A stretch of 64,000 bases of DNA from an uncultured Acetatifactor sp. (GCA_949840885.1 CATKYJ010000022.1:1-64000); one strand, 5' to 3'. Shown: positions 42,843 to 52,396, counted from the first letter of the stretch. Notes: generated from the sequence alone by a model not told the origin. A program made the numbers and translations.

Positions 42843-44504
42843 ATGGCGGTGAATTATATGTATTCTGCTTTGATCGTGGAAGACGAGCTGTTTGCCCTTC
42901 ACAGTATGCGCGACATGCTGGACTGGAACGGGGCCGGCATTGACAGGGTATATGAGGCAGCCAACGGCAAAGAAGCCTATGAAGTGTATCTGCGCGAACG
43001 CCCGGATATCATCCTGACCGACCTGAGCATGCCTGTCATGGACGGGCTTACGCTGATCCGCAACATCCGGGAGAAAGAGGCAGACGCGAAGACGCGCATT
43101 ATCATCATGACCTGCATAGATGACTTTACTCAGGCCCAGCAGGCGCTGAATATGGGAGTGTCCCATTATTTTCTAAAAGCCACTGCCAGCTGCCGGGACA
43201 TCCAGAAAATCCTCCAAGACACCACCATGGATCTGGACAGAGAACGGCTGGGACAGGATACCAATTCCGCCGAAAGAGCGATGCAGATTCTAAAGCATGG
43301 GAGAGCCCTCCCGCCGGAGGATGCCGCGGCTGCCCTGCTCGCAGCCGGCATCTCTCCAAAGGAGGACTATGCCGTGCTGCTTCTGTCCCTGCCCCGAAAG
43401 GATTCCCTGCTGCCTGACCGTGAGATTCTGCAGCGGGCAGTCAAGGCATACTCCGGCACGGACGCAAAAATCCTACGCATCTCATCCGCATGCTGTGCCT
43501 TTCTGTTGCATCAGGAAAACGCGGAGCGTCTGTCCGACGCCCTGCCCCTCCTGTGCGAGGAGCTGTCCGCGGCCGGGAGCGGACAGATGCGGGCCTGCAT
43601 GAGCGGGCGGACCCAAGGCTCCGATCGTCTCGCCGAGGCAGTGAGGCAGGCGGAGAAAGGGCTGGAGTTATGCTATTTCACCGGTGTATATTCCTCCCTT
43701 TATGCCGGCCAGGAGGCTTTTCCTGTCCCGGAGGATATCTCTATCCGGCTGCTGGCCCTCCCCAATGTTTTTCTCCACGTACCGCGCAAGTTCGCGGACA
43801 GTTACGAGAGCAGAATCCGTCAGATCACCTCCCGGAGCTATCCGGATTCCGGCTCCTTTCAGGAGGCTTTGTCGGCAGTGGCCGTATGGCTGTCCATGCA
43901 GACGGACAGCGCCAGAGATTCCCTGGAGGAAAGCTGCGTTTCCTGTACCAGAAAAATCTCGGAGAGCGAGACGCTTAGGGAATGCATCGCCTGTTTCGAA
44001 CAGTACGCGACGGACATCCTCAACCTGTCTTCTTTCTCCAAACAGATGCCGGACTGCGTGAAAGAAGCGCTTCATTACATTCATTCTAATCTGGATCATG
44101 CGCTGTCCCTCAATGAAATCGCGGAGCATATCCACCTGAATCCGGCCTACTTAAGTACGTTGTTCCGCAAGGTGATGGATCAGAGTCCTATCAGCTATAT
44201 CAATTCCGTGCGCATTGAACGCGCAAAGCTGCTGCTTCGCAGCACGGAGCAGTCCATCAGTGAGATCGCCGCCTCGCTGGGCTTTACCCAGGATATCTAT
44301 TTTTACCGTCTGTTCAAACAGCTCACCAAGGTGACGCCAAGCGAATACCGGTCATCGGCCCGGTGGCAGGAGGAGGGGACAGGGCAGTGGATGCCTGAGG
44401 CAAGATACAATGAGACGCTTTCCGGGGACAGGCAGCTGAAGCCTGCCAAAAAGGGCCAGGCAGACGACCGCTGCGAATCGGTGGGGGAGGAGGAAAACAC
44501 ATGA
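42843..44504 (+). CDS. response regulator, YesN/AraC type (cluster 2)
   Basis: 553 residues from an ATG at 42843 after AGGAAGAGATAGAAG; a second ATG at 42858 is also possible. Receiver domain with acidic EDE at 13-15 and phospho-acceptor Asp60 (LTDLSMPVMDG). The conserved Lys is followed by Ala rather than Pro (HYFLKATAS). A long middle region has no clear family. The AraC-type C-terminus is HIHLNPAYLSTLFRKVMDQS and ISEIAASLGFTQDIYFYRLF. A polar tail of about 50 residues follows the AraC domain. The stop overlaps the kinase start (ATGA). Confidence 0.92.
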   Translation: MAVNYMYSALIVEDELFALHSMRDMLDWNGAGIDRVYEAANGKEAYEVYLRERPDIILTDLSMPVMDGLTLIRNIREKEADAKTRIIIMTCIDDFTQAQQALNMGVSHYFLKATASCRDIQKILQDTTMDLDRERLGQDTNSAERAMQILKHGRALPPEDAAAALLAAGISPKEDYAVLLLSLPRKDSLLPDREILQRAVKAYSGTDAKILRISSACCAFLLHQENAERLSDALPLLCEELSAAGSGQMRACMSGRTQGSDRLAEAVRQAEKGLELCYFTGVYSSLYAGQEAFPVPEDISIRLLALPNVFLHVPRKFADSYESRIRQITSRSYPDSGSFQEALSAVAVWLSMQTDSARDSLEESCVSCTRKISESETLRECIACFEQYATDILNLSSFSKQMPDCVKEALHYIHSNLDHALSLNEIAEHIHLNPAYLSTLFRKVMDQSPISYINSVRIERAKLLLRSTEQSISEIAASLGFTQDIYFYRLFKQLTKVTPSEYRSSARWQEEGTGQWMPEARYNETLSGDRQLKPAKKGQADDRCESVGEEENT

Positions 44505-46333
44505 AATGTCATACGCGCCAGTCATACCGTGAGCGGAAAGTTTCCCTGGCACGACAGATTTCCCTGGGCACAGCGGCAATCCTGGTAGTGGCGATGTTGC
44601 TGGGGCTTCAATTTATCTGGCGGTATACCATGTCTGTCCTCTCTGAGCGAGACAAGGATGCCGCCTTTAAGGAACTGCGAAACGCCCAGGAGCAGATTGC
44701 CCTGGTCTATGACAGTGTTTGCTCCAACATAAATCTCCTGCTGTACGACCGGGACGCCATCGCCATTGCCAGCGAAAGCAATGTCCATGTGACTCGTGAA
44801 TACCTCTCTCATGTGAGGAACATCCATACTCTGCTGACAGGCATGGAACAGGACAACCAGTATATTGACTCCTTATTTCTCTATATCAATGACAATGCTT
44901 TCATCAGTACCGTAGTCACCAACTCCGTCCCTTTTGATGCCAGAACGATCCCAATCCTGCAGTCCGATTTTTATCAGGAAATCTGCGACTCTGTCTATCA
45001 GATCCGCATCACCACGGGACATGAAATCAACGAATTCCATGGGTATCTCGATCCTTCGGCAAAGAACCTCCCTCTGATCACGATAGGCTGCGCTTCCGGC
45101 AGCACCTATCAAAACTTGCAGAAACGGGCGGTCATGATCAATCTCAATGCGAAGATGCTTGATTCCCTTCTCCGCTCCTGCTTCGGGGAGGACAGCTGCG
45201 TATATCTGCTGAACGAAAACCTGTCTATTCTCCAGGCGACACACACCGTAGACGGGGCGGGGCTGGATCTGTCACCGCTGGCAAATGGGAACAATACAAC
45301 GGGACAGTTCCCCGCATCCCTCCATGGCAGCACCGGCCAGGCAGTCTATATGCGCAACGAAAACAACGGCTTTACCATTGTGAAATACATCTCGGACAAC
45401 GAGAACCGCCAGGATGCCACCGCTCTGGAAATCATCTTCTTTGTGGTGTTCATCCTGTGCGGCGCCATAGCCCTGGTCTTTATGCGGTACTGGATCTACC
45501 GCTGTCTGAAGCCTCTGGACGCCCTCTGCCAGAAAATGAGTGAACTGGAGTCCGGCAGACTGGGGGTGCAGATTGATTTAGCCCTGCGAAATGAACTGGG
45601 CAATGTCATCCAGCATTTCAACCTGATGTCCCAGGCCCTGGCAAAGATGGACGAGGAAAACCGGGAAGCGGAGAAAGCTCTCCATGTCCAGGAAATCCTG
45701 GCCCTGCGGGCGCAGATCAACCCCCACTTTATCTTCAATGTGCTGAACACGTTCAAGTGGATGGCTCTCTCCTATAAAGCGGACGACCTGGAGGAATGCA
45801 TTGCGGCGCTGGCGGAAATCCTCCTGCCGGTCTTCCGGGAGGATATCGGCCCCATCCCCCTCCGGAAAGAAATCCATTATCTGAAAAGATATCTGCTGAT
45901 CTTGAGCCATCAGTTCGGCAGCCAGGTCCGTCTGGATATTTCGCTGGATCCGACGCTGGAAAGCGTCCCGCTCCCGCCGCTGACCCTGCAGCCCATTGTG
46001 GAAAACTGTGTGCGGCACGGCTATGTTCCTGACGGACCGGCGCTGGCAATCCGCATCACGGCGTTAGCGGAGGACGATACACTCACAATCAGCATTGCGG
46101 ACAACGGCTGCGGCATGGATGGGGAGACGCTTCTGCAGGTTCAGCTTTCCCTGGAACTGGGAGAGAATTCCGGAAGCGACGGCCGGCACATCGGTCTGGC
46201 CAATGTCCACCGGAGGCTCACGCTGAATTACGGCCCGCAGTACGGCCTGAGGATTCAGAGTACGCCGGGAACAGGGACCACGGTGGAAATCCGTCTGCCG
46301 ATACCGAATCCGGCGAACTCCGGCACCCCATGA
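44501..46333 (+). CDS. sensor histidine kinase, YesM type (cluster 2)
   Basis: 610 residues, ATG overlapping the regulator stop. Membrane helices near 20-40 and 309-329 flank an extracellular sensor of about 265 residues; HAMP, then a PF06580 kinase domain with His409 in INPHFIFNVLNTFKWMAL, and the ATP-binding motifs QPIVENCVRHGYV, DNGCGMDGETL and GLANVHRRLTL. Probably senses the cluster 2 glycan or its fragment. Convergent with the aldo/keto reductase gene. Confidence 0.92.
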   Translation: MKCHTRQSYRERKVSLARQISLGTAAILVVAMLLGLQFIWRYTMSVLSERDKDAAFKELRNAQEQIALVYDSVCSNINLLLYDRDAIAIASESNVHVTREYLSHVRNIHTLLTGMEQDNQYIDSLFLYINDNAFISTVVTNSVPFDARTIPILQSDFYQEICDSVYQIRITTGHEINEFHGYLDPSAKNLPLITIGCASGSTYQNLQKRAVMINLNAKMLDSLLRSCFGEDSCVYLLNENLSILQATHTVDGAGLDLSPLANGNNTTGQFPASLHGSTGQAVYMRNENNGFTIVKYISDNENRQDATALEIIFFVVFILCGAIALVFMRYWIYRCLKPLDALCQKMSELESGRLGVQIDLALRNELGNVIQHFNLMSQALAKMDEENREAEKALHVQEILALRAQINPHFIFNVLNTFKWMALSYKADDLEECIAALAEILLPVFREDIGPIPLRKEIHYLKRYLLILSHQFGSQVRLDISLDPTLESVPLPPLTLQPIVENCVRHGYVPDGPALAIRITALAEDDTLTISIADNGCGMDGETLLQVQLSLELGENSGSDGRHIGLANVHRRLTLNYGPQYGLRIQSTPGTGTTVEIRLPIPNPANSGTP

Positions 46334-46384
46334 TATCACCTGCAAGTCCGCATTTATCAAGAGGAATTATTCAAAGAGGGTTTT

Positions 46385-47563
46385 TCAATAGGCCCTGAAG
46401 AGTTCTACCAGCTTGCGGCCGATTCGATAGAAAGGCCCTTCCAGCTGCTTTTTTGCATTCTTCAGTTCCTGGCGGATTTTGATGTGCTGGGGGCAGTGCC
46501 CCTCACATTTCCCGCACTCGATGCAATTAGATGCCGCGGAGGAGTCCTTTCGCATGGCGGTGCACATGAAATACTCCATGAATGCCGCGCGCTTCCCCTC
46601 GGAGTAGCATCTGTTGTAGGCCGCGAAAGTGCCCGGAATGTCCACGCCCTTTGGGCAGGGCATACAGTAGCCGCAGCCTGTGCAGCCTACTTTCATCTTC
46701 GCGTTAATGGCCTGCACCACGTTTTGCAGCATGTCTTCCTCCGCCTGGCCCAGTTCGCCGATGCGGCTTTCCGAGGCCGTCTGCAGATTATCCGCCACCA
46801 TTTCTTCGGAGTTCATGCCGGACAGCACGCAGGTCACCTCCGGCTGGTTCCAGAGCCAGCGCAGAGCCCATTGTGCTGGAGTATGTTTCACGGGAAACCG
46901 TTCAAAGATCTCTTCTGCCTCTTTTGGCAGGCGGTTCACCAGCTTGCCGCCCCGCAGAGGCTCCATGATGATGACAGGCAGGCCTTTCTGGCTGGCATAT
47001 TTCAGGCCTTTTCGGCCTGCCTGGCTGTTCTCGTCCATGTAATTATACTGAATCTGGCAGAAGTCCCAGTCGCAGGCATCCACCAGCTGGCAGAACATGT
47101 CCGAATTTCCGTGGTAGGAGAAGCCGACCTGGCGGATGGCGCCGCTCTTCTTTTTCTCCTCCAGCCATTCCCCAATGCCCAGGGCTTTCAGGCGCTCCCA
47201 GGTCTTTACATCCGTCAGCATGTGCATCAGGTAATAGTCCACATGGTCTGTCCGCAGACGGCTTAACTGTTCTTTGAAGTACTTCTCACAGCTGGCCGCG
47301 GATTTTATGAGGTAGTGGGGCAGCTTGGTGGCGATGTATACCTTGTCGCGGATATGGTTTCGCTCCAGGATCTCTCCCAGGGCGGCTTCGCTGCCGGGGT
47401 ATACATAGGCAGTATCGTAGTAGTTCACTCCGCCATGGTAGGCCGCCATGATTTCTTTCTCGGCCTTTTGCAGATCAATTCTGCCGGCCGCCCTGGAAAA
47501 CCGCATGCAGCCGTAGCCTAAAGCCGAAATCTCGTTTCCGTATCTGTCTTTTCTGTAATTCAT
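46385..47563 (-). CDS. aldo/keto reductase with C-terminal 4Fe-4S domain
   Basis: 392 residues from an ATG at 47563 after GAGAGGAGAAAGACC; a longer open frame upstream has no site. Residues 1-270 form the AKR barrel with the Asp-Tyr-Lys-His set in NYYDTAYVYPGSE, ATKLPHYL and YYLMHML. The C-terminus carries two cysteine clusters, CTGCGYCMPCPKGVDIP and CIECGKCEGHCPQHIKI, of the ferredoxin type. Such fused AKRs are common in anaerobes; the electron partner and substrate are unknown. Confidence 0.92.
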   Translation of the reverse strand: MNYRKDRYGNEISALGYGCMRFSRAAGRIDLQKAEKEIMAAYHGGVNYYDTAYVYPGSEAALGEILERNHIRDKVYIATKLPHYLIKSAASCEKYFKEQLSRLRTDHVDYYLMHMLTDVKTWERLKALGIGEWLEEKKKSGAIRQVGFSYHGNSDMFCQLVDACDWDFCQIQYNYMDENSQAGRKGLKYASQKGLPVIIMEPLRGGKLVNRLPKEAEEIFERFPVKHTPAQWALRWLWNQPEVTCVLSGMNSEEMVADNLQTASESRIGELGQAEEDMLQNVVQAINAKMKVGCTGCGYCMPCPKGVDIPGTFAAYNRCYSEGKRAAFMEYFMCTAMRKDSSAASNCIECGKCEGHCPQHIKIRQELKNAKKQLEGPFYRIGRKLVELFRAY

Positions 47564-47813
47564 GGTCTTTCTCCTCTCTGAAAACCATTTTCTATCACAG
47601 CGCCTCTCACTTCCAGCTTTTCCTCTTTCCTTCTTCCGCTGCGTCCTTTCGCGTCCACCTGGACAATAGGCGTCTGCTGCCTGATACAATATTACTACAA
47701 AACTGCAAGAGGCACAATATGGCCGCATGGGAAATTCGCGCCCATGGCATGTCCGGTCCATCTGAAGTTTAACAAGTCCCGCCCGGCGCCGGCCCATACT
47801 GCCGGAGCACAAA

Positions 47814-47846
47814 GAATGCCAAGCGAATCAGGTTCACTTGGCATTC
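47814..47846 (-). terminator. terminator after the XRE regulator gene
   Basis: GAATGCCAAG/CTTGGCATTC (10 bp) with an inner GAA/TTC pairing, followed on the minus strand by TTTGT, 14 bases after the stop codon. The T-tract is weak. Confidence 0.5.
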
Positions 47847-47859
47847 CGGTCTGTGTAGC

Positions 47860-48911
47860 TTAGAAGTTTTTGCACCTTTCCAGCAGTTCCTGCCACCGGG
47901 CGTCCCCTTTCATGTACCCGAAAGTCTCCTCGTCCCGCAAACCCTTTACCAGAGTCTCCCGCAGCTCCCCTTTGAATTCCTCCCCCGGCTCCTTGAACTC
48001 CATATGCTCATAAAGCCGCGACCTGCTGTAGCTGATAAAGTCCTCTATCCCTGACAAGAGTTTTTCCGCAATCTGCAGGGTGGCCTCCACGTCTTTCCCG
48101 GCAATGGCCAGATCCATCTCCAGAGAGGCCTCCTGGTACCGGCCTATCTCCATCAGCCTTGCCAGGCCCGTCTGCTTCTCCACGATAAAGCGGGCTTTCT
48201 CCATGTCTTCCTCCTGCTTTGCCAGCTGGCAGATGCTCTGCAGGGCGATCTGCAGCTTATGGTATCCGGAGAATACAAGCTCCTCGTATATCTTTATGGC
48301 TTCCCGGACGCGGCCTGTCCTGCTGTAGATATCGCCCTGTCTCCGCTTGCGCTCCGGATCCTGGCTGGAATAGTAGGCAAGGTATTCCCCGCCTTGCCGT
48401 ATTCTTCTTTCCTGAAATAGAATCCGTACAGCCCTGCCGCGGCATGGAGCCTGATCTCCTCCTCCCTGCTCTCCAGCGCCCGGGCATAGCAGGAACTGAT
48501 ATAAGCGTCGTACTGCTCTTCCGGCATGTCTTTCCCCTGGCGCTGCAGGCGATGTACGTCCAGCAGGAGCGCAAGCTGCCAGCTTAGGCTGTCGCAGTTG
48601 GGATATTCCTCCAGCACGCCCCTGACCCAGGCGAAAGCTTCCCTGTAGTCATCCCTATGCAGCCTCTCCCCAGCCTCCTGGACGAGCCGGCGGATCTCCT
48701 CCTCTGTCAGTTCCTCCCGGAAGCTCAGCAGCGTGTCCGTAGTAATGCCCAGCAGCCTGGCGATGGGGGCCAGCAAAGCAATGTCCGGGGCGGACGCGCC
48801 GCTCTCCCATTTGTTTACCGCGGGAGCAGTCACTCCCAGGCATCTGGCCATTTCCTCCTGGGTCATATTCTTTTCTTTCCTGTATTTTCGTATTACCTGA
48901 CCTATCTCCAT
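47860..48911 (-). pseudogene. XRE-family regulator with TPR-like helices, frameshifted
   Basis: An ATG at 48911 after GGAGATTATCAT starts an HTH_3 domain (IGQVIRKYRKEKNMTQEEMA, PAVNKWESGASAPD). A helical repeat region of the kind found in Rgg-like regulators follows. The frame breaks near 48387-48390: GGGG on the coding strand would need one more G to join FRKEEYGKAG to EYLAYYSSQDPERKRRQGD and on to MEKARFIVEKQTGL and the stop at 47860. With that base the protein would be about 350 residues. As written it ends early after about 205 residues. Could be a real loss, phase variation in a G-run, or a sequencing error. Confidence 0.8.
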
Positions 48912-49133
48912 ATGATAATCTCCTTTACATGATTCGCATTGGCCTTTGCTGTCTTTTATCCTATCAGACGGGACGCAGGTCTGCAACTGAGCAGATGTTA
49001 AATATTGTTCATATAAATTAACCGGGGCTCAATATACTTCTTGATAACAGGAAAAATATCATACCGGCACCCACGCAGATTTTATTTGGAAACTTTATTC
49101 GGAAGTGAATTATTGACTGACCCAAATCTCATT
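48912..49133. other. intergenic region between divergent XRE and SDR genes
   Basis: A possible XRE promoter (TTGCAG, 17 bases, TAGGAT on the minus strand near 48960-48990) is the only thing seen besides the SDR promoter that follows at 49134. The rest is AT-rich without clear repeats. Confidence 0.4.
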
Positions 49134-49162
49134 TTGACAGTCCTTTTCCGATATGTTATAGT
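49134..49162 (+). promoter_or_regulatory. promoter of the SDR-DUF3784 operon
   Basis: Consensus TTGACA, a 17-base spacer and TATAGT, about 75 bases before the start codon. A small AGGAAT/ATTCCT hairpin followed by GTTTTTG (49169-49196) lies in the leader. Confidence 0.75.
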
Positions 49163-49238
49163 AATTGTAGGAATTTTCTGATATTCCTGAGTTTTTGTGC
49201 GAATATAATTCATTTTTCATCACAAGGAGGTATCCATT

Positions 49239-50039
49239 ATGGGTTTTCTGACTGGTAAGACGGCAATCATCACAGGCGCAGGCCGGGCGGTATTAAGCGA
49301 CGGGCGCTGCGGCTCCATCGGCTACGGCATCGCCACCGCATACGCGAAAGAGGGTGCGAATCTGGTTATCACCGGCCGCAATGTGAAAAAGCTGGAGGAC
49401 GCGAAAGAGGAGCTGGAGCGTCTCTACGGCATTCAAGTGCTCATCGTGCAGGCGGACGTAAACGCAGGTGCGGACAATGAGGCGGTAGTGGGAGAAGTGG
49501 TAAAGCAGACCATGGAGAAGTTCGGCAGAATCGACGTGTTGATCAACAATGCACAGGCTTCCGCTTCCGGCGTACCGCTTTCGGAACACACCACGGATCA
49601 GTTCAACCTGGCGCTTTACTCCGGGCTGTACGCGGCGTTCTATTATATGAAAGCCTGCTATCCCCACTTGGCACAGACAAAGGGCAGCGTCATCAATTTC
49701 GCCTCCGGCGCGGGGCTTTTCGGCAATTACGGTCAGTGCGCTTACGCTGCCGCAAAGGAGGGCATCCGCGGCCTGACCCGGGTGGCCGCCACGGAATGGG
49801 CAAAGGACGGCATCAATGTGAACATCATCTGCCCTCTGGCCTGGACGGCGCAGCTTGAGAACTTTGAGAAAGCTTATCCGGAGGCTTTCAAGGCAAATGT
49901 GAAGATGCCTCCCGCAGGACATTACGGCGATTCCGAGCTGGAGATCGGCCGGGTCTGCGTGCAGCTGGCCTCCCCGGACTTCAAGTACCTCACCGGCGAG
50001 ACCCTTACCTTAGAGGGCGGCATGGGGCTTCGGCCGTAA
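49239..50039 (+). CDS. SDR family oxidoreductase
   Basis: 266 residues, ATG at 49239 after CAAGGAGGTATCCATT. Classical short-chain dehydrogenase fold: NNAQ at the end of strand 4, active-site Ser in INFASGAGLFG, Tyr-Lys in CAYAAAKEGIRGLTRVAATE. The glycine-rich motif is unusual: TGAGRA is followed by about 10 extra residues (VLSDGRCGS) before IGYGIA. NAD(P) oxidoreductase of unknown substrate, FabG-like in overall pattern. Followed after 23 bases by the DUF3784 gene. Confidence 0.88.
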   Translation: MGFLTGKTAIITGAGRAVLSDGRCGSIGYGIATAYAKEGANLVITGRNVKKLEDAKEELERLYGIQVLIVQADVNAGADNEAVVGEVVKQTMEKFGRIDVLINNAQASASGVPLSEHTTDQFNLALYSGLYAAFYYMKACYPHLAQTKGSVINFASGAGLFGNYGQCAYAAAKEGIRGLTRVAATEWAKDGINVNIICPLAWTAQLENFEKAYPEAFKANVKMPPAGHYGDSELEIGRVCVQLASPDFKYLTGETLTLEGGMGLRP

Positions 50040-50062
50040 AAACCTTTGGCGGAGGGACATTT

Positions 50063-50383
50063 ATGAAAGAGGGAATCACCGCATGTGTTCTTTTTCTGGT
50101 ATCCGCCGGATTGTTTCTTTCCAGTTTCCGCTCCTTTCGGGAAAAGGGGTTTTTGTTCAACAACGCATACATCTATGCCTCCAAGGAAGAACGGGAAACC
50201 ATGGACAAGAGACCGTACTACCGTCAATCCGCCATTGTGCTCTTGCTGCTGGGCGTCATGTTTGCCCTGAACGCAGTGCAGGTTCTGCTGGGCATTGACT
50301 GGTTGTTTTGGCTGTTTCTCCTAATCGCAGCGGTTACGATTGTCTATGCAGTCGTCTCAACTGTGCGGATTCAAAAGGGATAG
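50063..50383 (+). CDS. DUF3784-like small membrane protein
   Basis: 106 residues; ATG at 50063 after GGCGGAGGGACATTT. Helices at ITACVLFLVSAGLFLSSF, QSAIVLLLLGVMFALNAVQV and LFWLFLLIAAVTIVYAVV, with a charged loop of 30 residues (YASKEERETMDKRPYYRQSA) between the first two. The three-helix DUF3784/DUF3899-like layout is familiar from Firmicutes; function unknown. Second gene of the SDR operon, ended by a strong terminator. Confidence 0.75.
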   Translation: MKEGITACVLFLVSAGLFLSSFRSFREKGFLFNNAYIYASKEERETMDKRPYYRQSAIVLLLLGVMFALNAVQVLLGIDWLFWLFLLIAAVTIVYAVVSTVRIQKG

Positions 50384-50404
50384 ACCGCAAACCTTTGAAC
50401 TTTT

Positions 50405-50455
50405 GCGGCAGCATCTTTTCGGCCGATACGCCGGAAGAGATGCTGCCGCGGGGTT
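50405..50455 (+). terminator. rho-independent terminator of the SDR operon
   Basis: 12-bp stem GCGGCAGCATCT/AGATGCTGCCGC with an inner CGGC/GCCG stem, then GGGGTTTT, 22 bases after the DUF3784 stop. Confidence 0.85.
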
Positions 50456-50473
50456 TTGAGAGCCGTGATTCTT

Positions 50474-51031
50474 TTAATCTTTTTTTATACGCCAATACTC
50501 CATGCCGCTTCTGCCTAAAAGCCGTCCGTCTACCATGTCACGGCGGATGGTACAGAAATCATCGTAAAAATCGGCAATTATAATGTTTACTTCCCGCTCG
50601 GAATACATCCTGTCATAGTCAAAGGCTTCGGCAATCACTTCCAGGACAATGCGTTCCTTTTTGAGCTGGGTGGGAATCGATTTTAATTTCCCATATTCAA
50701 AAAAGGCGTTTATCACTTTCTGCCGATACTCTGCGTCCCGCTGCGCCTGTTTCTGCGCCTCGTCGGATTCCTGCTGCACGATTTCCAATATGCTGGTCTG
50801 AAATATCTCTCTGTTCAGGGAATACATCATATAATACTGATTCTTGTATGCGGTCACGGCGCCGGCGTCTGACAGCTTTTTGAGATGGAACGAAATCGTA
50901 GGCGCAGTCAGGCCCAGCCGCTCTGCCAGCCTCTCAACATACATATCCTCCACAGACAGGGATTTCAAGATCTGCAGCCGTGACTTGTCTGCCAGGCACT
51001 TGAACAGTCTGATTGCTTCTGTTTCCGTCAT
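50474..51031 (-). CDS. ArsR-type regulator with DUF2087 domain
   Basis: 185 residues from an ATG at 51031 (overlapping the preceding stop, ATGA) after GGGAGGAGAACAC. The N-terminal winged helix is ArsR-like (FKCLADKSRLQILKSL, RLGLTAPTISFHLKKLSDAG). The C-terminal DUF2087 part reads KLKSIPTQLKKERIVLEVIA and ADFYDDFCTIRRDMVDGRLL, ending SGMEYWRIKKD. No metal-binding cysteine pair as in classical ArsR is seen. Last gene of the operon; probable repressor at the palindrome upstream of the first gene. Confidence 0.85.
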   Translation of the reverse strand: MTETEAIRLFKCLADKSRLQILKSLSVEDMYVERLAERLGLTAPTISFHLKKLSDAGAVTAYKNQYYMMYSLNREIFQTSILEIVQQESDEAQKQAQRDAEYRQKVINAFFEYGKLKSIPTQLKKERIVLEVIAEAFDYDRMYSEREVNIIIADFYDDFCTIRRDMVDGRLLGRSGMEYWRIKKD

Positions 51032-51396
51032 GTGTTCTCCTCCCATATCTGCATATACCTATCCTTTATTTCCCGGATGGTGTCGAGCTTAATGCTCTCA
51101 ATGTGCATCTTTTCGAGATCTCCGTGCTGTTTGGCCTTGTCATAGGAAGCGCTCCAGCTGGCGGGGATTTCCTCGGCTTTCTGCAGGAAAAAACGCTTCC
51201 CGGCAAAATCGTCCCCTCCGCAGACTCTCTCTGCCACAGAGCGAATCGTTTTGAAAATCTCATAGACATTTGCCCGGACTTTTTCAAAATTTCCCTCGTC
51301 CTTTCGGTCCTCCGCAGCAAGCTGCTCACTCCGTTCTTTACAGGCCCCGATCCGTTCCTCAAGATATGCGTCAAATTTTTGCAGTTGTTCATTCAT
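51028..51396 (-). CDS. uncharacterised helical protein, 122 residues
   Basis: ATG at 51396 after GAGGAGAGTAACGAT, 4 bases after the peptidase stop. All-helical, charged: EQLQKFDAYLEERIGACKER, NFEKVRANVYEIFKTIRSVA and ESIKLDTIREIKDRYMQIWE. No membrane helix or family recognised. Placed between an M29 peptidase and its likely repressor gene, so it belongs to this regulon. Confidence 0.75.
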   Translation of the reverse strand: MNEQLQKFDAYLEERIGACKERSEQLAAEDRKDEGNFEKVRANVYEIFKTIRSVAERVCGGDDFAGKRFFLQKAEEIPASWSASYDKAKQHGDLEKMHIESIKLDTIREIKDRYMQIWEENT

Positions 51397-51400
51397 ATCG

Positions 51401-52396
51401 TTACTCTCCTCTTATCAGTATTGTGCCATGGCCTACGAAATCCATGTGATCCGAGGCCGTATTTGCGCCGCCGAACATGTGATTGGCGCCCACTGCAATG
51501 TGAAAGGTGTCGCACATTTTCTCATCCAGGACAGTGTAGCCGCACAGATCCGTCACATTGGGGTTCATGCCAAGTCCAAGTTCGCAGACAACTCTGTTTT
51601 CCTGTGGCTGCTTCTCAAAAAAGGCCGTGACATCTGGCCGATTGCTGCCGCTTATCCGCCCCTCCTCAATGTGCAGCAAAACCTCCTCGTACTTTGCGCC
51701 CTCAAGGTAGATTGTTTCAAAGTAAACCGTTCCCTGTGTTTTGTCCTCCACCGGGGCGATGTAAATCTCACCGCAGGGAAGATCGCCGTCCCCGGCGTCG
51801 ATATGCCACATCCGATGGGTCAGCTCAAGAGATAGCTCACAGTCCTCCCCTGTGCGAAGCAGCACTTTATCCACTCCCTGAAAGCGGTCCTTTGCCTGTC
51901 TGCAGGCTTCGCTGACAGCATCGTAGTCAATATCGTAGGCCCTCTCCATGCGCCGAATGTAATCCTGGGCGTCGAGACCGGATTCCTCTGCGTTGGCCGC
52001 AGTGGGGATTCTGATCTGCGTAAAGCGTTTACAGTCCATGAGCTTTGAGAAGAGCTGCGCCATATATCTGCGGTAAAGCTCAAACTTGTCATGGTCAATT
52101 TCATATCCCAGAATGACCGGGCGATAAGCGAAGACATCCAGCACCGCGTCAAATTTTGTGAACAAGTCAAAGTATCGCTGGCCGTAACAGCTTTCCTTTG
52201 CCGCCAGGAAGATGTCCCGATTTACGGAGCGGGACTGCTGCAGCAATACGGGTGTGGCTCCCCTCTCCGCCACGGCAGCCATGAAATTGTTTGCGATCTC
52301 CTTGTCGGCGTCCTCTCCCCAGAAATGGACCAGGACCATTTCTCCGGAAGACACGCCCGTAGCTTTTACGATTTTAGATATTGTTTTTCTGTCCAT
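51401..52396 (-). CDS. M29 aminopeptidase-like protein
   Basis: 331 residues; ATG at 52396 with GGAGG 11 bases upstream. Thermophilic-aminopeptidase (M29) pattern: acidic and His clusters in LTHRMWHIDAGDGDLPCGEI (the Glu-type metal ligand in PCGEI), VCELGLGMNPNVTD and DTFHIAVGANHMFGGANTAS with DHMDFV near the end. These residues match the metal-ligand positions of the family. A cytoplasmic metallo-aminopeptidase is expected. First gene of the operon. Confidence 0.82.
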   Translation of the reverse strand: MDRKTISKIVKATGVSSGEMVLVHFWGEDADKEIANNFMAAVAERGATPVLLQQSRSVNRDIFLAAKESCYGQRYFDLFTKFDAVLDVFAYRPVILGYEIDHDKFELYRRYMAQLFSKLMDCKRFTQIRIPTAANAEESGLDAQDYIRRMERAYDIDYDAVSEACRQAKDRFQGVDKVLLRTGEDCELSLELTHRMWHIDAGDGDLPCGEIYIAPVEDKTQGTVYFETIYLEGAKYEEVLLHIEEGRISGSNRPDVTAFFEKQPQENRVVCELGLGMNPNVTDLCGYTVLDEKMCDTFHIAVGANHMFGGANTASDHMDFVGHGTILIRGE

